From contig BDSI01000029.1 in assembly GCA_003117195.1 (NCBI GenBank), positions 496,001-560,000 on the forward strand: DNA of 64,000 nt, in the 5' to 3' direction. Positions 38,624-64,000 of this stretch are shown here, piece by piece. Below the pieces are notes generated by a model. That model worked only from the letters and a program-made list of their open reading frames with translations. It made no database searches and had not been told where the DNA came from. Both the position numbers and the translations under genes were made by a program. The stretch is from Eudorina sp. 2006-703-Eu-15. Lineage: Eukaryota > Chlorophyta > Chlorophyceae > Chlamydomonadales > Volvocaceae. Position 1 is the stretch's first letter; each line of letters begins with the position of its first letter.

Positions 38624-38846
38624 CAAAGGCCTGACATTGTGCAACTTCACTGACACATATTTATCATAATTATTGTGAGCCTATTTTTGTGTAGCGTCCT
38701 GGCGTCCTTGTCAGCCTTCTGGCCTGCAGCCTGGTTTTCCGAAGAGCTGTCGCTTTAGAAGTCTAGAGGACGTTTACCAGTCATCAGCCAGTCATGGATG
38801 AATTTATGTAGTGCTCGTTGCAATTAGCGGGGTAAAGTCCCAGGAA

Positions 38847-64000
<25,154 letters not shown>

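Larger units (their letters stand above)
32895..38846. other. Intergenic region with repeats
   Basis: Contains the 7-bp minisatellite at 33593-33751, an 11-bp tandem array at 36166-36246, a ~35 bp near-duplication near 37076 and 37129, and AT-rich stretches near 36170-36620 and 38100-38700. A 205-codon ORF at 36557-37174 has no recognisable feature. The right end should hold the promoter and 5' UTR of the TmcB-like gene. Confidence 0.45.

Overview
The window is nuclear DNA of a green alga, most likely a volvocine (Chlamydomonas/Volvox-type) species. It is GC-rich, with genes broken into many short exons by GT-AG introns, long TG/CA microsatellites and Gln/Gly/Ala/Pro-rich low-complexity proteins. 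The content is ciliary and plastid: an axonemal dynein assembly factor, alpha-tubulin and a plastid fatty-acid initiation enzyme. I assembled gene models by hand from reading frame, splice sites and phase.

Layout. (1) 1-4295 (+): last three exons of a Gln/Gly/Pro-rich protein of unknown function; its 5' end lies outside the window. (2) 4296-12330: about 8 kb with no convincing gene, holding microsatellites and short tandem repeats. (3) 12331-18894 (-): a complete 15-exon gene for the WD40 dynein assembly factor ODA16/DAW1 (443 aa). (4) 19385-24446 (+): a complete 8-exon gene for plastid ketoacyl-ACP synthase III (375 aa), divergent from ODA16 across a 490 bp gap. (5) 27353-29335 (+): a complete 5-exon alpha-tubulin gene (451 aa). 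(6) 29336-38846: AT-rich intergenic DNA, one long GC-rich ORF (31368-32894) that may be a gene, a 7-bp minisatellite and other small repeats. (7) 38847 to beyond 64000 (+): a giant gene of at least 35 exons (at least 2350 aa) for a multi-pass membrane, multi-PAS protein of the TmcB ('tiny macrocysts') type; the window ends at a likely splice acceptor.

The most interesting feature is inside this last gene. A 5.9 kb intron (56073-62011) holds two antisense copies of a Penelope-like reverse transcriptase. Both stop at their 5' ends at CA/TG microsatellites, and the longer one carries a CxC motif upstream of the RT. This fits the green-algal 'Chlamys' group of Penelope-like elements, which are known for a CxC linker and a bias for microsatellites. 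The shorter copy keeps an open RT frame; the longer one has local frameshifts.

ODA16 (outer dynein arm delivery) and alpha-tubulin (axonemal microtubules) both serve cilia. KAS III starts plastid fatty-acid synthesis. The TmcB-like protein is presumably a membrane sensor; its function is inferred from family resemblance only.
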